In this document: piece after piece, positions 46,576-55,748 of the stretch
How the letters are laid out: every line of letters starts with the position of its first letter
Numbering within the stretch: the stretch's first letter is position 1
NCBI GenBank assembly: GCA_002966495.1
Contig: CP016490.1
Coordinates: 806,001-870,000 of the forward strand
Length of the DNA stretch: 64,000 bases
Reading direction: 5' to 3'
Origin: Halomonas sp. GFAJ-1
GTDB taxonomy: Bacteria > Pseudomonadota > Gammaproteobacteria > Pseudomonadales > Halomonadaceae
Made by a program: the position numbers and the translations under genes
Notes under the pieces: generated by a model
Seen by the model: only the letters and a program-made list of their open reading frames with translations
The model's database searches: none
What the model was told of the DNA's origin: nothing

Positions 46576-46983
46576 TTGCGTGTGCTGCATCAAGGCTTTC
46601 CCCGGTGCTTGCGTTTGCTAAACGCTGGGGATTTTAGTCACGTGTTTGAACAAGCAGACCTAAAAGTTCATGGCAAAGGTATGATGGCGCTAGCGCGCTT
46701 AAGTACTCGGGGGCATCCCCGCATTGGACTGGTGGTCAGCAAAAAAAATGTGAAGCGCGCTGTTGATCGCAACCGCTTTAAGCGTCTTGTTAGAGAATCC
46801 GCTCGGCTTCGCCAAGATCACTTACCCTCAATGGATATAGTAATTCTGGCTAAGCGTGGTGTTCAGGATATTGATAATGAAACGCTCCACCGCCAGCTAC
46901 ACGGCATGTGGAAGCGACTTCAGCGTGACGCACAGGCGGTGTCTTCAACTCCCCCGCTTGATGGCGTAACACGTGACGCTTGA
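46576..46983 (+). CDS. rnpA: Ribonuclease P protein component
   Basis: The basic cofactor of the RNase P ribozyme that trims tRNA 5' ends. The 135-residue protein has GFPRCLRLLNAGDFSHVF, GLVVSKKNVKRAVDRNRFKRLVRES (the RNR signature) and DIVILAKRGV. The frame opens with TTG at 46576; GTG at 46582 is an alternative, and neither has a strong ribosome site. The downstream gap 46984-47098 has no intact yidD, which normally sits here. Confidence 0.93.
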   Translation: MRVLHQGFPRCLRLLNAGDFSHVFEQADLKVHGKGMMALARLSTRGHPRIGLVVSKKNVKRAVDRNRFKRLVRESARLRQDHLPSMDIVILAKRGVQDIDNETLHRQLHGMWKRLQRDAQAVSSTPPLDGVTRDA

Positions 46984-47098
46984 CGACACACCTCGCCGCT
47001 CGACCTCGGCCTGCCGCCTGGCAGGCTTTCGTGTGTCATGGGTCGAGTAAATGACACTGCGCCATTAGCATGTTCACCACCCATCGGGCAGAACCCTC

Positions 47099-48787
47099 AT
47101 GGACGTAAAACGACTTTTATTACTGATTCCACTGGCTGTACTGGCCTACCTACTGGTAGTCCAATGGAATCAGGATTACGGGCAGATCTCCTACGATTCG
47201 TCGCCTGAGATTACACAAAGTAGCAACGGCGCCCCGGCAAGCGATCCCTCCAATGGCGATGATTTGGCGGTTCCCAGCACCTCGGCCCCCCAAAGCGCTA
47301 TCGGCGATGGCATGCAGGATGCGACTGAAAGTGAAACGGCAAGCCGCGACTTTATTGCCGTTACCACTGATGTTCTCGATGTGCGTATTGACCCGCACGG
47401 CGGCGATATCGTCTATGCAGCGCTACCTCAGCATAAGTTAACCCTGGATTCAGACCGGAACTATGTACTGCTTTCAGACAACACAAACCGCAGCTACGTA
47501 GCACGTTCAGGCCTACAGTTAGATGGCCAGGCTAGCCGCATCGTGTTTACCCCTGAGCGCTCTGAGTATCGCCTGGGTAATAACGAAGAGCAGCTAAGCG
47601 TGGATCTAACCGCCGAGGTTAACGGTGTCGATATCATCAAGCGGCTCTCGTTTGAGCGCGGAAGCTATGCTGTCGAAGTGAGCTACTACTTAGCTAATAA
47701 TACCGACGCGCCTGTTAGCGCACGCTTTATTGGCCAACTAGCGCGGGATAACAGCCCCGACCCGTCTAGCGGTGTTGCAATGGGTATGAGCTCCTATTTA
47801 GGGGCTGCCTATTCCACGCCAGATACGCGCTACGACAAGATCGACTTTGACGATATTCAACGTGGTCGATTCGAAAACCGTGAGGCGCAAGGTGGCTGGG
47901 TGGCCATTATCCAGCACTACTTTGTTTCTGCCTGGGCGCCTGCACAAAATCAGCAGAACCTTTTTTACGCCACGACCGATTCTCGCGACCGTAATGTAGC
48001 TGCTTTTGCAGGCCCAACCACCAGCATTGCTGCTGACGGTGAGGCCACGTTAAGCGCAACGCTCTATATGGGCCCTAAGGTTCAAGACTATCTTGAACAA
48101 GTGGCACCCAACCTGCGCTTAACCGTGGATTACGGCTGGCTATGGTTTATCGCCAACCCGCTGTTCTGGCTACTGGATAAAATCCATGATGTGGTCGGCA
48201 ACTGGGGGTGGTCGATTGTACTGCTGACCGTATTGGTGAAACTGGCACTGTTCCCGCTTTCTGCCAAGGCATACAAGTCTATGGCACGTATGCGGAAACT
48301 CGGCCCGGAGATGCAGCGTCTCAAAGAGATGTATGGCGATGATCGTCAGAAAATGTCTCAAGAGATGATGAAGTTCTACCAGAAGGAGAAAATCAATCCT
48401 CTGGGCGGCTGCTTACCGATCCTGGTGCAAATGCCGGTGTTTATTGCACTTTACTGGATGTTGCTTGAATCCGTTGAGCTTCGCCACGCACCCTTTATGT
48501 TCTGGATCCAGGATCTATCGGTGAAAGATCCGTATTTCATTCTGCCGATCCTGATGGGTATTTCGATGTATGTTCAGCAGTTGCTGAACCCGACACCGCC
48601 GGACCCCATGCAAGCGAAGATTATGAAGATGCTACCGATTATCTTCACTTTCTTCTTCCTGTGGTTCCCGGCAGGTCTGGTCATCTACTGGGTGGTCAAC
48701 AACATTATCTCGGTCGCGCAGCAGTATGTTATTACGCGTAATATCGAGAATGACCCCAGCGTGGGTAAAGGGATGCGAACCAAATAG
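47099..48787 (+). CDS. yidC: Membrane protein insertase YidC
   Basis: Inserts and folds inner-membrane proteins, alone or with SecYEG. The 562-residue protein has an N-terminal anchor (4-22), a Ser/Asn-rich linker (about 30-85), the periplasmic beta-sandwich domain (about 85-340) and the C-terminal insertase core with GWSIVLLTVLVKLALFPL, the cytoplasmic coiled hairpin (MARMRKLGPEMQRLKEMYGDD) and GGCLPILVQMPVFIALY. Ends are normal. Confidence 0.96.
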   Translation: MDVKRLLLLIPLAVLAYLLVVQWNQDYGQISYDSSPEITQSSNGAPASDPSNGDDLAVPSTSAPQSAIGDGMQDATESETASRDFIAVTTDVLDVRIDPHGGDIVYAALPQHKLTLDSDRNYVLLSDNTNRSYVARSGLQLDGQASRIVFTPERSEYRLGNNEEQLSVDLTAEVNGVDIIKRLSFERGSYAVEVSYYLANNTDAPVSARFIGQLARDNSPDPSSGVAMGMSSYLGAAYSTPDTRYDKIDFDDIQRGRFENREAQGGWVAIIQHYFVSAWAPAQNQQNLFYATTDSRDRNVAAFAGPTTSIAADGEATLSATLYMGPKVQDYLEQVAPNLRLTVDYGWLWFIANPLFWLLDKIHDVVGNWGWSIVLLTVLVKLALFPLSAKAYKSMARMRKLGPEMQRLKEMYGDDRQKMSQEMMKFYQKEKINPLGGCLPILVQMPVFIALYWMLLESVELRHAPFMFWIQDLSVKDPYFILPILMGISMYVQQLLNPTPPDPMQAKIMKMLPIIFTFFFLWFPAGLVIYWVVNNIISVAQQYVITRNIENDPSVGKGMRTK

Positions 48788-48802
48788 CGCATCTTACGAA
48801 GC

Positions 48803-48838
48803 AACCAGACCCCCGCTCTTGCGGGGGTCTGGCGTTTT
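48803..48838 (+). terminator. Rho-independent terminator after yidC
   Basis: CCAGACCCCCGC and GCGGGGGTCTGG form a 12-bp stem with a TCTT loop, followed by CGTTTT. It separates yidC from mnmE. Confidence 0.85.
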
Positions 48839-48896
48839 AGGCGTAACTTAGGCATAACAACGCCTCACTATTTTCCATTCAGTAACGGGAACCGCC

Positions 48897-50267
48897 ATGG
48901 CCGATCGACTTTATACCCAAGACACTATTACCGCCCTGGCAACCCCTCCTGGCCGTGGCGGAGTAGGCATTATTCGCGTGTCAGGCCCTGCCTGCCGTGA
49001 TATCGCCTCCGCCATACTTGGGCACTGTCCAGCCCCACGCTTCGCCCACTACGGGTCATTTAACGGCGCTGAAGGCACCATTGATGAAGGGATAGCCCTG
49101 CTATTCAACGGCCCATCCTCCTTTACCGGTGAAGATGTGCTCGAGCTTCAAGGGCATGGCGGCCCGATCATCATGGATATGCTGTTGGAACGCTGCCTTC
49201 AGTTGGGCGCCCGCTTGGCGCGTCCTGGCGAGTTCTCCGAGCGCGCTTTTCTCAACGACAAACTTGATCTCGCCCAGGCCGAAGCGATTGCCGATTTGAT
49301 TGATGCTTCCTCGCGTTCGGCGGCCGAAAACGCCGTGAGGTCGCTACAAGGTGAATTTTCTCAGCGCGTTTCAGCCCTCGTGCAGCGGCTAATTGAGCTG
49401 AGGGTTTATGTAGAAGCCGCCATTGATTTCCCTGAAGAGGAGATCGATTTCCTTGCCGATGGCCATGTAGCCCAGCACCTAGCAGGCGTGCAGCAAGCAT
49501 TAGCCGATGTACGTAAAGCGGCAGGCCAAGGTGCCTTGCTGCGTGAGGGTATGAGCGTGGTTATCGCTGGGCGCCCCAATGCGGGTAAGTCCAGCTTGCT
49601 AAACGCGCTGACGGAGCAGGATACCGCTATTGTGACGGATATCGCCGGCACCACCCGAGACGTGCTGCGCGAACATATCCATATTGACGGCATGCCGTTG
49701 CATATCATTGACACCGCAGGGCTGCGCGACACCCCGGATGCTGTTGAAAAAATTGGCGTAGCCAGGGCGTGGGAAGAGATTGAAAAAGCAGATCGGGTGT
49801 TATTGCTGGTCGATGCCGCGACGACTGAAACAACGGATCCGATGACTATTTGGCCAGAATTTGTGGCACGTCTTCCCGATAAAGCACGCTTGACGCTGGT
49901 GCGTAATAAGATTGATACCAACGCTGAACAGGCGGGTATTGATTTATCCACAACCACTCCCACACTAAGACTCTCGGCTAAAACCGGTGAGGGTGTGGAT
50001 AGTTTAAAAGCCCATCTAAAAGAGATCATGGGCTTTTCAACCACTACAGAAGGGCGTTTCTCAGCGCGCCGCCGTCATCTAAATGCCTTAGACCGCGCTA
50101 TGACCGCACTAGAAACCGGGCGAGCCCAGCTAGATGGCTACGGGGCTGGAGAGTTACTTGCTGAAGATCTACGTGATGCCCAGCAAGCCTTGGGAGAGAT
50201 CACCGGTGAATTTAGCGCCGATGATCTGCTTGGCGAGATTTTCGGCAGCTTCTGTATTGGTAAGTAA
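48897..50267 (+). CDS. mnmE: tRNA modification GTPase MnmE
   Basis: With MnmG it modifies wobble uridine 34 of several tRNAs. The 456-residue protein starts with a formyl-THF-binding domain (TIAALATPPGRGGVGIIRVSG-like opening). The G domain has GRPNAGKSSLLNAL, DTAGLRD and NKID. The C-terminal CIGK carries the conserved cysteine. It converges on rlmJ with 7 bp between. Confidence 0.96.
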   Translation: MADRLYTQDTITALATPPGRGGVGIIRVSGPACRDIASAILGHCPAPRFAHYGSFNGAEGTIDEGIALLFNGPSSFTGEDVLELQGHGGPIIMDMLLERCLQLGARLARPGEFSERAFLNDKLDLAQAEAIADLIDASSRSAAENAVRSLQGEFSQRVSALVQRLIELRVYVEAAIDFPEEEIDFLADGHVAQHLAGVQQALADVRKAAGQGALLREGMSVVIAGRPNAGKSSLLNALTEQDTAIVTDIAGTTRDVLREHIHIDGMPLHIIDTAGLRDTPDAVEKIGVARAWEEIEKADRVLLLVDAATTETTDPMTIWPEFVARLPDKARLTLVRNKIDTNAEQAGIDLSTTTPTLRLSAKTGEGVDSLKAHLKEIMGFSTTTEGRFSARRRHLNALDRAMTALETGRAQLDGYGAGELLAEDLRDAQQALGEITGEFSADDLLGEIFGSFCIGK

Positions 50268-50274
50268 CCGATTT

Positions 50275-51120
50275 CTATTCACCTACTAACCATTCACTGT
50301 GATAGCGGCTTTCAGCGCCTAGCAGCGGCGACATTTGCGCCATTGCCGCAGCTAAGTGCTCATTGAGCCCCCAGGGGGGGTTAATAACGAGCATGCCACT
50401 GCCATACATACCGTGGCTTTGTGCGTTAGGTTGGCGCAGCTGCAGCTCGCTGCGCCAAATTTTACGGATGCCGCTCTCCTCCAAGCCTGTTAATAGCGTG
50501 TGGTGATGGCCTGCTGGCAGCAGTGGGTACCAAATCATTAGTACTGCATGGCGCGCTTTTTCCATGGCGTACACCGCCGCATCGGCCACGTCTTGATACT
50601 CTGTTTTAAGCTCGTAGCTGGGGTCAATTAGCGCGCATAAGCGTGGCGTTGCCACAGGCACTAACTTTCTCAACCCAGCCAAGCCGTCACCATAAATTCG
50701 CTGAGCCTGCTTAGGAAGCGCTTGACCGTTTAAGTGCTCATGCTCCCCGGGGTGCAGCTCATAAAGTTTAAGCCGATCTTGTTCACGCAGCGGTTGGGAG
50801 AGCCACCAAGGTGATCCCGGATAATGGGTTAGCTCATCCCCTTTAGGCTGAGCGCTAACCAGCGCTTCTAACCACGCTTCCAACAGCGGATTCTTCAACT
50901 CGCGGCGAGCCTGCCATAGCGGCCAAATACCTGCGCGGTACTCTTGTAGCCGCTGGGTCTCTTTTGTGGCAAGGGGATAGAGGCCTCTTCCAGCGTGGGT
51001 GTCTATATATGTAATGGCTGTTTTTTTACGTAATAAATAATCAATGACTGCGTAAAGCGTGAGGTGTTTATGTACATCGGCAAAATTGCCGGCATGGTAG
51101 GCGTGTTGATAGGACAGCAT
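50275..51120 (-). CDS. rlmJ: 23S rRNA adenine-N6 methyltransferase RlmJ
   Basis: SAM-dependent enzyme that methylates A2030 in 23S rRNA. The 281-residue protein begins MLSYQHAYHAGNFADVHKH. It contains YIDTHAGRGLYPL (SAM site), LYELHPGEHEHL and ALIDPSYELKTEYQDV, where the catalytic DPPY-type motif reads DPSY. It is flanked upstream by a terminator ending the OmpA-like gene. Confidence 0.92.
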   Translation of the reverse strand: MLSYQHAYHAGNFADVHKHLTLYAVIDYLLRKKTAITYIDTHAGRGLYPLATKETQRLQEYRAGIWPLWQARRELKNPLLEAWLEALVSAQPKGDELTHYPGSPWWLSQPLREQDRLKLYELHPGEHEHLNGQALPKQAQRIYGDGLAGLRKLVPVATPRLCALIDPSYELKTEYQDVADAAVYAMEKARHAVLMIWYPLLPAGHHHTLLTGLEESGIRKIWRSELQLRQPNAQSHGMYGSGMLVINPPWGLNEHLAAAMAQMSPLLGAESRYHSEWLVGE

Positions 51121-51142
51121 GGCAGCTCGCTAACAGTTAATC

Positions 51143-51178
51143 GAAAAAAGCCCGCTATGTGAGCATAGCGGGCTTTTA
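51143..51178 (-). terminator. Terminator after the OmpA-like lipoprotein gene
   Basis: AAAAGCCCGCTATG and CATAGCGGGCTTTT pair around a 4-nt loop. The minus strand has a run of six T residues after the stem. It also insulates rlmJ. Confidence 0.88.
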
Positions 51179-51226
51179 GCAGCAATACCGGAGTTAGATG
51201 ATCGTTGCTAACCCAATAGTGACTGG

Positions 51227-51901
51227 CTAGCCTTGGCCATCGCCAGTGGGCGTAAGAGTAATCTCAACTCGGCGGTTTTGGGCGCGGCCTTGGTCTGTGT
51301 CGTTACTCGCCACTGGCTGGTTAGCACCATAACCCCTGGTATTAAGGCGCGTGGAAGAAACGCCATTTTGGCTTAAATAACTGCTTACCGCCTGAGCGCG
51401 ACGCTCAGAGAGACGCTGGTTATAGCTGGGGTCACCTACACTATCGGTGTGGCCCGCAATGTTCACCCGAGTGTCTTGATACTGCGTCAATACATTGGCT
51501 ACTTCGTTGAGTGCACCACGAGCTTCACTAGTAAGGTCTGCTGAGTCAAAGCCAAACGTCACGCCGCTTGGCATATTGAGAACAATATCATCACCGCGAC
51601 GGTCAATTTCGATACGTGACCCTTGTAGGTTTTCACGCAGCTGCTGCTCTTGGCGATCCATATAAACGCCAATCCCTGCACCTGCAGCTGCGCCAACGGC
51701 CGCGCCAATTAATGCACGATCACGTCGGCTGGTACTGCCATCACCGGATAACGCACCTGCCGCTGCACCCACAGCCGCGCCAATGCCCGAGCCCATCGCA
51801 GTACTAGAGCGTTGCGTTTGGCCGCCATAAGGGTCTGTGGTCGCACAACCGGCCACTAAGATAGCAGCCGCTAGCGGGGTCAGTAGTCGAAAAATACGCA
51901 T
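51227..51901 (-). CDS. OmpA-family outer-membrane lipoprotein, YiaD-like
   Basis: A 224-residue lipoprotein with lipobox LVAGC (Cys19), a glycine-zipper region (about 38-80; GSGIGAAVGAAAGALSG, repeated as IGAAVGAAAGAGIG) and a C-terminal OmpA peptidoglycan-binding domain (about 112-216; TFGFDSADLT, AGHTDSVGDPSYNQRLSERRA, NRRVEI). The architecture matches YiaD. It probably tethers the outer membrane to peptidoglycan. Confidence 0.9.
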   Translation of the reverse strand: MRIFRLLTPLAAAILVAGCATTDPYGGQTQRSSTAMGSGIGAAVGAAAGALSGDGSTSRRDRALIGAAVGAAAGAGIGVYMDRQEQQLRENLQGSRIEIDRRGDDIVLNMPSGVTFGFDSADLTSEARGALNEVANVLTQYQDTRVNIAGHTDSVGDPSYNQRLSERRAQAVSSYLSQNGVSSTRLNTRGYGANQPVASNDTDQGRAQNRRVEITLTPTGDGQG

Positions 51902-51946
51902 CGCTCACTCCATTTTATCTTCAGGGTAATGCTGTTATATCGCTGA

Positions 51947-53116
51947 TCACTCATCACTTATCAAGGCCAGCAACTCATTCAAGAATAATAGACCTTGAGG
52001 CGAAGCACGTAGCTTTTCAGGCATTTCCATCAAAAGTCCTTTTTCATGGGCACTTTGTAAGCGTTTAAGTAACACAGCCTCAGGCTGCCCGGTATGGCGT
52101 GTCCACTTCCCCACGGTGACACCATCCGTTAAACGCAGTGCGTTCATCGCAAATTCGAGCGGTAGCTCATCAACACTGATGAGCTGCTTCCCCGCAATAA
52201 AGCCACGCGGGTCATTTACACGCCGTAAATAAGCGTCTGGTTGGCGTGTTTTCCAACGCCGCCCTATATGCCACTGCCCCTCTTGGTCAATGGTCGTCAG
52301 CTTACCGTGAGCTCCCGCCCCAATGCCAAGATAGTCTCCAAACTGCCAGTAATTGATGTTATGACGACTTTGCTGGTGAGGCTTTGCATAGGCAGATATT
52401 TCATAGCGATGTAGGCCCGCTTGCTCAAGACGCTGATGGCCCGCTTCTTGGATATCCCAAAGCGCCTCCTCTTCAGGGAGTACCGGAGGATGAGAAAAGA
52501 AGGCGGTATTAGGTTCAAGCGTTAATTGATACCAAGAGAGATGCTCGGGTGAGATCGCCAGGGCTTGTTCTATATCCTCCAGTGCTTGTGCAGGCGTTTG
52601 CTGAGGCAGCCCATGCATCAAATCAATATTGAGATTATTAAACCCCGCTTTACGAGCCTGCTTGACCGCTTGTAGGGCTTCTTGGCCGCTATGAATACGC
52701 CCTAACGCTTCGAGCTGCGTGGCATGAAAACTTTGCACGCCTAACGATAAACGGTTAATACCCGCTTCTCGGTAGCCAATAAAACGTTCTTGCTCGGTTG
52801 TCCCAGGATTGGCTTCAAGGGTAATTTCAATATCGGCAGCAAAGGGAAGGCGTTGGCTTATTGCGTAAAATAGTTCGCGATAAAACGCTGGCGATAGCAG
52901 GCTGGGAGTCCCCCCTCCAATAAAGATCGTCTCGATCGTTCGCCCAGCCGCCAGGGTAAGATCCCCATCAAGGTCTTTCAGAAGCGCGCCTAAATAAGCC
53001 TTTTCCGGCAGCTCACTGCGCTCAGGCTCATGCGAGTTAAAGTCGCAATAGGGACACTTGCGCACACACCATGGCGTATGGATGTAGAGCGAGAGCGGAG
53101 GTAATGGCTCAGCCAT
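51947..53116 (-). CDS. hemW: Radical SAM protein HemW (heme chaperone)
   Basis: A 389-residue radical SAM protein of the HemW group, thought to insert heme rather than to act as coproporphyrinogen oxidase. The cluster motif CVRKCPYCDF has Cys17, Cys21 and Cys24, and GGGTPSLLS follows. It lacks the extended N-terminal HemN region. It overlaps the 3' end of rdgB by 8 bp. Confidence 0.92.
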   Translation of the reverse strand: MAEPLPPLSLYIHTPWCVRKCPYCDFNSHEPERSELPEKAYLGALLKDLDGDLTLAAGRTIETIFIGGGTPSLLSPAFYRELFYAISQRLPFAADIEITLEANPGTTEQERFIGYREAGINRLSLGVQSFHATQLEALGRIHSGQEALQAVKQARKAGFNNLNIDLMHGLPQQTPAQALEDIEQALAISPEHLSWYQLTLEPNTAFFSHPPVLPEEEALWDIQEAGHQRLEQAGLHRYEISAYAKPHQQSRHNINYWQFGDYLGIGAGAHGKLTTIDQEGQWHIGRRWKTRQPDAYLRRVNDPRGFIAGKQLISVDELPLEFAMNALRLTDGVTVGKWTRHTGQPEAVLLKRLQSAHEKGLLMEMPEKLRASPQGLLFLNELLALISDE

Positions 53117-53717
53117 GCGCCACCTTCAAAAGGTCCACTAAACTCTGTAGCGCGCGACCTCGATGACTCAAACGGTTTTTGGTTTCACTGGGTAGCTCAG
53201 CCACACTCATCCCCTGGTCGGGTAACCAAAAAAGCGGATCGTAACCAAAGCCGCCCTCTCCTCGTGGATGGGCCAGAATCTCACCCTCCCAACTGCGTTG
53301 AACAATAACTGGAACAGGGTCTTCAGCATGGCGCAAATAGACCAGCACACACCAGTAGCGACCGGTTCGCTGCCCCTCTGCGCACTCACTAAGCGCTTCT
53401 AATAGCTTTGCATTGTTTTTCTGATCGCTTTTCGGCTCCCCAGCATAGCGCGCTGAGTAAATCCCCGGCGCCCCGTGGAGTGCATCTACTTCTAAGCCAG
53501 AATCATCAGCCAACGCGGGTAACCCACTGACTCGGCTCGCCTCTCGTGCTTTTAGCAATGCATTTTCTACAAACGTAAGCCCTGTTTCTTCCACATCACA
53601 TACGCCAAATTCTGCCTGAGGGCGGACATCAAACCCTAGTGGCATCAGTAACTGGTTGAACTCTCTAAGCTTTCCATCATTGCCGCTGGCTAACACCAGG
53701 GGAGTAAGCGTTGACAT
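53109..53717 (-). CDS. rdgB: XTP/dITP pyrophosphatase (HAM1/RdgB)
   Basis: Removes inosine and xanthosine triphosphates from the nucleotide pool. The 202-residue protein has LASGNDGKLREFNQLL, ALADDSGLEVDALHGAPGIYSARYAG and GFGYDPLFW. The start at 53717 is chosen because GGAGG lies seven bases upstream. It is co-translated with hemW. Confidence 0.95.
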   Translation of the reverse strand: MSTLTPLVLASGNDGKLREFNQLLMPLGFDVRPQAEFGVCDVEETGLTFVENALLKAREASRVSGLPALADDSGLEVDALHGAPGIYSARYAGEPKSDQKNNAKLLEALSECAEGQRTGRYWCVLVYLRHAEDPVPVIVQRSWEGEILAHPRGEGGFGYDPLFWLPDQGMSVAELPSETKNRLSHRGRALQSLVDLLKVAHG

Positions 53718-53998
53718 AGGTAAACCTCCAAACAAGAGACGCTCAGTCTACGCCTATCGAATACGCATCAGAAGCCAACAAAGTGTTACTCAATGTATCG
53801 TTGCTTATTATTCTAAAATTTATTTTAAACCGAACAAATATATTCAAAACAGTCACTTAGCATTCATATAGTCAAAAAGAATATGCATATAGCATATATT
53901 TTTACCATATATCTAATAACAAAACTTTACGAAATGTATCTTATAGACAACACTTGGGTGATCCCTTGCTCACTCTTTCTATCTATGAGGACTCCACA
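53718..53998. promoter_or_regulatory. AT-rich intergenic region upstream of csgD
   Basis: A 281-bp region between divergent rdgB and csgD, with AT content well above the neighbouring core genes. It includes the inverted repeat ATATGC-N5-GCATAT at 53881-53897, flanked by further ATAT runs. No convincing -35/-10 pair or ORF is seen. Long AT-rich regulatory regions are typical upstream of csgD, where nucleoid proteins bind. Confidence 0.5.
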
Positions 53999-54691
53999 AT
54001 GCCGCAGGAAAACGCAGATGAATTGGTGTATATCATCACAGAGAAAAGCCCCCAATCTCAGCTTTTTGCTGATTATTTACATGAGCATACAGGCTGCACG
54101 GTCAGCATTTACTCTCCGGGCATAGCACTTCCCGCGACAACTGCAGAGAGACTGCTGATTCTCATCGACAGTGACCACATCAGTGTTGAGGCACTGCCGG
54201 ATTGGCAAGATGCGTTGACAGAAACGCTCGCAAAAGCCCCCCTTGCGGCGTTCAACATCCACGATATGGATCACGCATTAGAAGCGCTCTCCTGTGCTCA
54301 GTTGAAGGGCGTGTTTTACCGTAATGAAAGCCTCGAAGTTATCTGTAAAGGTATCCATGCACTGATGGAGGGTGACCTTTGGATGTCACGCGACCTGATG
54401 GCGAAGCTCATCCTTTTTTATCGCAAGTACCAGAGTAACGCCTTCCGACCAGCGTGCGGCCTTACGAATCGTGAAATGGAAATTATCTCTTTATTAAGCG
54501 CGGGCTCATCTAATCAGCAAATAGCTGACAAGCTATTTGTCAGTGAACACACCGTTAAATCTCACCTTTACAACATTTTCAGAAAAATAAACGTGCATAA
54601 CCGAATTCAAGCACTTAACTGGATACATCAAAACTTGGGGCCAATGTTTCCCTCTGTGGAAACTAACCGCCAGGCACACCGTAACCACTAA
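53999..54691 (+). CDS. csgD: CsgD-like LuxR-family transcription regulator
   Basis: A 230-residue regulator with an N-terminal receiver-like domain (about 8-125) that lacks a clear phosphoacceptor aspartate, and a C-terminal LuxR helix-turn-helix (about 155-215; LTNREMEIISLLSAGSSNQQIADKLFVSEHTVKSHLYNIF). Placement at the head of csgEFG-csgBA identifies it as the curli master regulator. The start at 53999 has GAGG upstream. In E. coli csgD heads the csgDEFG operon, divergent from csgBAC; here everything runs one way. Confidence 0.85.
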   Translation: MPQENADELVYIITEKSPQSQLFADYLHEHTGCTVSIYSPGIALPATTAERLLILIDSDHISVEALPDWQDALTETLAKAPLAAFNIHDMDHALEALSCAQLKGVFYRNESLEVICKGIHALMEGDLWMSRDLMAKLILFYRKYQSNAFRPACGLTNREMEIISLLSAGSSNQQIADKLFVSEHTVKSHLYNIFRKINVHNRIQALNWIHQNLGPMFPSVETNRQAHRNH

Positions 54692-54707
54692 GCGTAAGGG
54701 CATCATT

Positions 54708-55235
54708 ATGAAGCCGTTAAACTTTAAACAGCTTTTGCTAACTGCTACAGCGATGCTGATATGGAGTGGTGGAACAGCCTATGCTGAAGTACTGAACGAT
54801 GGCTATTCACCAGGGCAACAGGAACAAACTGAAGTAGAAAATATTAACCAGTTAAGCAGCCAAGATGGCCCTGTCATAGAACAACGCTCAAATGGCTCAG
54901 GTAGCAGTGAGCTCACTGGAGTCATGGTCGACCGCACCATCACCATGGCGGGCAAAACCTTTTACCGCGCTTTTAGCCAGCGCGCCATGGATAACTTAAT
55001 GATAGGTAACTCAACTCTCACTATTCATGAGCGACCTGATGCACGCTGGGGTAGCCAGGTATGGATTATGGATGGCAACCGAATGCACTTCCGAACACAG
55101 CTCTCCCCCAGAATAAATGATGCCAGTAATACTGCGGGAGAAGCCGTGCAAATTGTCGAAGAAGCTCTTTTGCGTCATCAGTTGACCTCTGCGCTTACTT
55201 CTGACCGAGACTTAGGTAGAGAGGAGATATTCTAA
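54708..55235 (+). CDS. csgE: Curli assembly protein CsgE
   Basis: A periplasmic factor that caps the CsgG pore and delivers CsgA. The 175-residue precursor has a signal peptide (about 1-26, AYA/E), an Asn/Gln/Ser-rich spacer (about 30-68) and the CsgE core GVMVDRTITMAGKTFYRAFSQ, LTIHERPDARWGSQVWI. It is longer than the 129-residue E. coli protein because of the spacer. Its stop overlaps csgF by one base. Confidence 0.9.
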   Translation: MKPLNFKQLLLTATAMLIWSGGTAYAEVLNDGYSPGQQEQTEVENINQLSSQDGPVIEQRSNGSGSSELTGVMVDRTITMAGKTFYRAFSQRAMDNLMIGNSTLTIHERPDARWGSQVWIMDGNRMHFRTQLSPRINDASNTAGEAVQIVEEALLRHQLTSALTSDRDLGREEIF

Positions 55236-55657
55236 TGACCACCTTAACCAAACATGCCAGGATCTATGCCGTTGCTACATTGCTTTTATGTTCTCCTTTA
55301 GTAGTCCAAGCGGGTGAATTAATCTATCGGCCACTAAATCCTTCTTTTGGGGGAGACCCCTTTATGGGCAGCTATATGTTAGGTAAAGCCCAGGCACAGG
55401 ATACGAACACGGACCCTAATGCAAGACGCACCCAACCACTTAGCCCTACCCAACGATTAATTCAAAATTTAGAAAGCCGCCTCATTTCACAGCTTATTTC
55501 TGATGTAGGGCGAGGCGAAATAAGCAATGGTGGGTTTGATAGTGATGATTTCAGTGTAGTGGTCAGTGATGCAGGCGGGGAATTAACCGTGCGCGTAGTC
55601 GATAAGCTAACAGGCGATGTAACTAGTATCAGTGTTGGTGGGCTTTTTAACCCATGA
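55235..55657 (+). CDS. csgF: Curli assembly protein CsgF
   Basis: An outer-surface factor that plugs CsgG and anchors CsgB. The 140-residue precursor has a signal peptide (about 1-26) followed by the family start GELIYRPLNPSFGGDPFMGSYML, which inserts in the CsgG barrel. The middle helix (TQRLIQNLESRLISQLI) and C-terminal strands (FSVVVSDAGGELTVRVVD) fit CsgF. Translation is coupled to csgE. Confidence 0.92.
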   Translation: MTTLTKHARIYAVATLLLCSPLVVQAGELIYRPLNPSFGGDPFMGSYMLGKAQAQDTNTDPNARRTQPLSPTQRLIQNLESRLISQLISDVGRGEISNGGFDSDDFSVVVSDAGGELTVRVVDKLTGDVTSISVGGLFNP

Positions 55658-55748
55658 AGACACTGACGTTTTACTTAAATATATCAAAAAATTAATAGAG
55701 CTTTTCATGAATCTTAAAGGGTAAGTTGTCTTAAAAAAGGGGAACACA

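Noticed and set aside
46984..47098. A yidD gene in the rnpA-yidC gap
   Set aside because: All frames are interrupted or too short, and the Cys-rich YidD pattern is not present.
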